Positions 59,703 through 64,000 of a stretch of 64,000 bases of DNA are shown here, in pieces; within the stretch, counting starts at the first letter, position 1; each line of letters starts with the position of its first letter. The notes under the pieces were generated by a model. The model had not been told where the DNA came from, searched no databases, and saw only the letters and a program-made list of their open reading frames with translations. The position numbers and the translations under genes were made by a program. Source of the stretch: Cherax quadricarinatus (taxonomy: Eukaryota; Arthropoda; Malacostraca; Decapoda; Parastacidae); the NCBI RefSeq assembly GCF_038502225.1, contig NC_091325.1, forward strand, positions 28,042,880 through 28,106,879. The letters are read 5' to 3'.

Positions 59703-60453
59703 ATATTGCTCTGAATAACACTGACATAATTAACATTGGGAAATATGAGTACATTCACTAAGTCTACACTCCACTTCGTCTCTCATTTCATCAGTGATTG
59801 TAGACGTGGTGTTCTGTAGATCATCAACACCAACAAGCTTGATAAATCCCGGGATGGATTTGTCATGCTCTCCACTACTAAGGTGGCTAATAACATTTCC
59901 AGTGACTTTTCTAAGTAATGTCTGTAGTACCTACCACTACCATCACTACCATTAGGCATCTAACCAGCAAATAAACCCAGATGACCAGTTGAATCCAAAG
60001 TTGGAATTCATGTCATATTATATGGAAAAACAACTGGAGACTTTCACTCTGGAAACCATGAACATAAATACGTCTTCTGTACTAATAATATTAATAACGT
60101 TCGTGTTATTCAAAACACTTGTCACGACCTGCTTGATGACGAAGCGGAATGATATTAAACTTATTATTAAGGAGGAGAATTTATGTAAACTGTTTCTTCC
60201 AGAACAATGGTAGAATATACAGTGTATTAAATAAAACAAAGAATGTCTGATACATTCCTTGGAAGATGAAATATCTGTTATATTTTTTATAAAATGTCAT
60301 AACCTGCAAAGTATATCTTATATTCATACTTAAACACTGGAAAGCTTCAGTAATTCCAGAGTTTCAGCACTGATGATGTAACTTCCAGGTGTCTCTATTA
60401 AATGTTTTTGTGCCACCAGCCTACACTACCACGTACCTCCATTATACCATTAA
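59703..60453. other. single-copy stretch, no gene recognised
   Basis: About 750 bp, AT-rich. A 74-codon frame (59,989-60,213) starts with TTG, has a hydrophobic middle and resembles nothing I know, so it is not called. No RNA gene or mobile element is recognised. Confidence 0.55.
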
Positions 60454-60467
60454 ACTCTCTCTCTCTC

Positions 60468-60512
<45 letters not shown>

Positions 60513-60527
60513 GTCTCTCTCTCTCTA
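60454..60527. repeat. (CT)n microsatellite with GTCTGTCT interruptions
   Basis: About 74 bp of CT dinucleotides with two CTGTCTGTCT interruptions. Confidence 0.95.
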
Positions 60528-60535
60528 GCAGAATT

Positions 60536-60975
60536 GCTGCTGACTTCCAGGTTGTCGTTCAGCTTCGACAGACTTGCCGCTGTCTTCCAGGTTGTGTTTC
60601 ATTTACAGAAGATTTGCTACTATCTTCCAGGCTGAGTTTCAGGAGAGTATTTGCTGTCCTCCAAATTGTGTTTCAGCAGAGTATTTGTTATCTTCCAGGT
60701 TGTGTTTCAGCAGAGTATTTGTTATCTTCCAGGTTGTGTTTCAGCAGAGTATTTGTTATCTTCCAGGTTGTGTTTCAGCAGAGTATTTGTTATCTTCCAG
60801 GTTGTGTTTTAGCAAAGTATTTGTTATCTTCCAGGTTGTGTTTCAGCAGAGTATTTGTTATCTTCCAGGTTGTGTTTCAGCAGAGTATTTGTTATCTTCC
60901 AGGTTGTGTTTCAGCAGAGTATTTGTTGTCTTCCAGGTTGTGTTTTAGCAAAGCATTTGTCTTCCAGGTTGTGTT
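60536..60975. repeat. 34-bp minisatellite
   Basis: About 12-13 units of 34 bp (GTTGTGTTTCAGCAGAGTAT then TTGTTATCTTCCAG). The first three or four units are diverged and of unequal length, the central seven nearly identical, and the last two diverged again, the usual pattern of an array homogenised from its middle. Confidence 0.93.
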
Positions 60976-61084
60976 TCATCTACGGCTTGAGCTTTTCTGG
61001 GTCAAGAGGTCACAGGGTCAAACAAACTCATGTTGCACGAGATGGTTAACAACGCAATAACATTATAACGAGGAACAATATCGC
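60976..61084. other. short spacer between arrays
   Basis: About 110 bp with no repeat unit or ORF that I can support. Confidence 0.5.
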
Positions 61085-64000
61085 AACAAGCACTGGCAGG
61101 AGAACCAGGTGACAGGGCAGGAGAGGTGGCAGGGAAGGAGAGGGGGCAGGGAAGGGGAGATGGCTAGGGAGGAGACGTGACAGGGTAGGAGAACCAGGTG
61201 GCAGGGCAGATGAGGTGGCAGTTAAGGAGAGAGGGCAGGGTAAGGTAGATGGCAAAGCAGGAGATGTGGCAGGGCAGGAGAACTAGGTGGCAGGGTAGGT
61301 GAGGTGGCAGCGAAGGAGGGCAGGGAAGAGGAGATGGCAAGGCAGGAGATGTGGTAGAGAAGGAGAACCAGGTGGCAGGGCACGAGAGGTGGCAGAGCAG
61401 ATGGAGCAGTTGACAGGGCAGGAGAAGCAGGTGGAAGTGCAGGAGAACCAAGTGGCAGGGCAGGAAAGGTAGAAGGAAAGGAGAGGTGGCAGAGCAGGAG
61501 AAGCAGGGGACAGGGCTGGAGAACCAGGTGGCAGGGCAAGAGATGTAGCAGGAAAGGAGAGGGGACAGGGTAGGAGAGGGGGAAGGGTAGGAGAGGTGGC
61601 AGGGTAGGGCAGGTGGCAGGGAAGGAGAAGTGGCAGGGAAGGAGAGGTGGCAGGGTAGGAGAGGTGGAAGGGTAGGAGAGGTGGAAGGGTAGGAGAGATG
61701 GCAGGGTAGGAGAGGTGGCAGGGTAGGAGAGGGCAGGTTAAGAGAGATGGCCGGGTAGGAGAGGTGGCAAGGTAGGAGAGGTGGCAGGGTATGAGACATG
61801 GCCTGGTAGGAGAGGTGGCAGGGTAAGAGAGGTGGCAGGGTAGGAGAGGGCAAGTTAAGAGAGATGGCCGGGTAGGAGAGGTGGCAAGGTAGGAGAGGTG
61901 GCAGGGTAGGAGACATGGCCTGGTAAGAGAGGTGGCAGGGTAGGAGAGGTGGCAAGGAAGGAGAGGTGGCAGGGTAGGAGAGGTGGCAGGGTAGGAGATG
62001 TGGCAGGGTAGGAGATGTGGCAGGGTAGGAGAGGTGGCAGGGTAGGAGACATGGCCTGGTAGGAGAGGTGGCAGGGTAGGAGATGTGGCAGGGTAGGAGA
62101 GGTGGCAGGGTAGGAGACATTGCCTGGTAGGAGATGTGGCAGGGTATGAGATGTGGCAGGGTAGGAGAGGTGGCAGGGAAGGAGAGGTGGCAGGGTAGGA
62201 GAGGTGGCAGGGTAGGAGAGGTGGCAGGGTAGGAGAGGTTGCAGGGTAGGAGAGGTGGCAGGGTAGGAGAGGTGGCAGGGTAGGAGAGGTGGCAGGGTAT
62301 GAGAGGTTGCAGAGTAGGAGAGGTGGCAGGGTAGGAGAGGTGGCAGGGTAGGAGAGGTGGCAGGGTAGGAGAGGTGGCAGGGTAGGAGAGGTGGCAGGGT
62401 AGGAGAGGTGGCAGGGTAGGAGAGGTGGCAGGGTAGGAGACATGGCCTGGTAAGAGAGGTGGCAGGGTAGGAGAGGTGGCAAGGTAGGAGAGGTGGCAGG
62501 GTAGGAGAGGTGGCAGGGTAGGAGATGTGGCAGGGTAGGAGATGTGGCAGGGTAGGAGAGGTGGCAGGGTAGGAGACATGGCCTGGTAGGAGAGGTGGCA
62601 GGGTAGGAGATGTGGCAGGGTAGGAGAGGTGGCAGGGTAGGAGACATGGCCTGGTAGGAGATGTGGCAGGGTAGGAGATGTGGCAGGGTAGGAGAGGTGG
62701 CAGGGAAGGAGAGGTGGCAGGGTAGGAGAGGTGGCAGGGTAGGAGAGGTGGCAGGGTAGGAGAGGTTGCAGGGTAGGAGAGGTGGCAGGGTAGGAGAGGT
62801 GGCAGGGTAGGAGAGGTGGCAGGGTATGAGAGGTTGCAGGGTAGGAGAGGTGGCAGGGTAGGAGAGGTGGCAGGGTAGGAGAGGTGGCAGGGTAGGAGAG
62901 GTGGCAGGGTAGGAGAGGTGGCAGGGTAGGAGAGGTGGCAGGGTAGGAGAGGTGGCAGGGTAGGAGAGGTGGCAGGGTAGGAGAGGTGGCAGGGTAGGAG
63001 AGGTGGCAGGGTAGGAGAGGTGGCAGGGTAGGAGAGGTGGCAGGGTAGGAGAGGTGGCAGGGTAGGAGAGGTGGCAGGGTAGGAGAGGTGGCAGGGTAGG
63101 AGAGGTGGCAGGGTAGGAGAGGTAGGAGAGGTGGCAGGGTTGGAGAGGTGGCAGGGTAGGAGAGGTGGCAGGGTAGGAGAGGTGGCAGGGTAGAGAGGTT
63201 GCAGGGTAGGAGAGGTGGCAGGGTAGGAGAGGTGGCAGGGTAGGAGAGGTGGCAGGGTAGGAGAGGTGGCAGGGTAGGAGAGGTGGCAGGGTAGGAGAGG
63301 TGGCAGGGTAGGAGAGGTGGCATTGTAGGAGAGGTGGCAGGGAAGGAGAGGTGGCAGGGTAGGAGAGGTGGCAGGGTAGGAGAGGTCGCAGGGTAGGAGA
63401 GGTGGCAGGGTAGGAGAGGTGGCAGGGTAGGAGAGGTGGCAGGGTATGAGAGGTTGCAGGGTAGGAGAGGTGGCAGGGTAGGAGAGGTGGCAGGGTAGGA
63501 GAGGTGGCAGGGTAGGAGAGGTGGCAGGGTAGGAGAGGTGGCAGGGTAGGAGAGGTGGCAGGGTAGGAGAGGTGGCAGGGAAGGAGAGGTGGCAGGGTAG
63601 GAGAGGTGGCAGGGTAGGAGAGGTGGCAGGGTAGGAGAGGTGGCAGGGTAGGAGAGGTGGCAGGGTAGGAGAGGTGGCAGGGTAGGAGAGGTGGCAGGGT
63701 AGGAGAGGTGGCAGGGTAGGAGACATGGCCTGGTAAGAGAGGTGGCAGGGTAGGAGAGGTGGCAAGGAAGGAGAGGTGGCAGGGTAGGAGAGGTGGCAGG
63801 GTAGGAGATGTGGCAGGGTAGGAGATGTGGCAGGGTAGGAGAGGTGGCAGGGTAGGAGACATGGCCTGGTAGGAGAGGTGGCAGGGTAGGAGATGTGGCA
63901 GGGTAGGAGAGGTGGCAGGGTAGGAGACATGGCCTGGTAGGAGATGTGGCAGGGTAGGAGATGTGGCAGGGTAGGAGAGGTGGCAGGGAAGGAGAGGTGG
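61085..64000. repeat. 17-bp satellite, running off the window
   Basis: From about 61,550 rightward the unit is GGAGAGGTGGCAGGGTA (17 bp) with few variants. The left part (61,085-61,550) is a longer, more diverged form with GAACCAGGTGGCAGGGC insertions. A variant unit AGACATGGCCTGGTA marks higher-order repeats: it occurs at 61,911, 62,047 and 62,115; at 62,438, 62,574 and 62,642; and at 63,721, 63,857 and 63,925. In each set the spacings are 136 and 68 bp (8 and 4 units). Minus-strand frames of up to 859 codons (repeating Pro-Leu-Leu-Pro-Cys) come from stop-free units and are not genes. Confidence 0.95.

Noticed and set aside
59989..60213. 74-codon frame with a hydrophobic segment
   Set aside because: It starts at TTG rather than ATG, is AT-rich and resembles no family that I recognise; the length is expected by chance.
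61164..63930. Pro/Leu/Cys-rich frames of up to 859 codons on the minus strand
   Set aside because: They are products of the 17-bp satellite, and three registers are open at once.

Overview
The window is eukaryotic, intergenic and heterochromatin-like, most probably from a decapod crustacean (crayfish, lobster or shrimp grade). The organism call rests on the mobile elements: CR1-type LINEs whose 3' ends carry the TTCTTATG octamer tail, a tRNA-derived SINE whose core I associate with decapod genomes, PHD/CCCH-ORF1 LINE remnants, and very dense long minisatellites. I recognise no host gene, no rRNA gene and no functional tRNA gene. All convincing protein-coding sequence belongs to retrotransposons.

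Layout. 1-13,244: a degenerate 27-bp satellite interrupted by an LTR retrotransposon (2,914-7,331), a 5'-truncated CR1-like LINE (10,786-13,036) and a duplicated scrap of that LINE's 3' end (9,746-9,935). 13,245-17,703: a SINE-like patch, a 57-bp minisatellite, and a pyrimidine-rich tract ending in (CT)n. 17,704-30,904: a 14-bp satellite with several levels of higher-order structure, holding a 1,067-bp solo-LTR-like insertion and a short repeat fragment. 30,969-33,746: a 43-bp satellite. 33,747-46,133: a cluster of four LINEs or LINE fragments plus a SINE, sitting inside the 43-bp satellite, which resumes briefly at 46,134-46,290. 46,468-51,172: a second, unrelated 57-bp satellite. 52,539-53,638: a 9-bp satellite. 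54,798-59,702: an inverted copy of the 13.0-17.7 kb block. 60,536-60,975 and 61,085-64,000: 34-bp and 17-bp arrays, the last running off the window.

The two large structural features are a pair of inverted arms of about 4.7-4.9 kb separated by about 37 kb, and the nested periodicity of the 14-bp satellite (14 bp, then 350 bp, then alternating A and B blocks of 1.4-2.2 kb, then AB dimers of 3.2-3.6 kb). Among the elements, the LINE at about 35.9-40.8 kb has both ORFs intact (an esterase-type ORF1 and an endonuclease/reverse transcriptase ORF2) and may be a recently active copy. The LTR element has integrase upstream of reverse transcriptase, the unusual order of Gmr1-type Ty3/gypsy elements. 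Its LTRs are almost identical and its insertion site duplication is perfect, but it lacks most of gag and all visible protease and carries one in-frame stop.

Long open frames over the satellites (up to 929 codons) are explained by unit lengths divisible by three, or by units free of stops in a given frame. I do not annotate them as genes. I found no new enzymatic or defence system; the novelty here is in genome architecture and mobile elements. Boundaries given to the base are read from visible junctions; those described as approximate are not.
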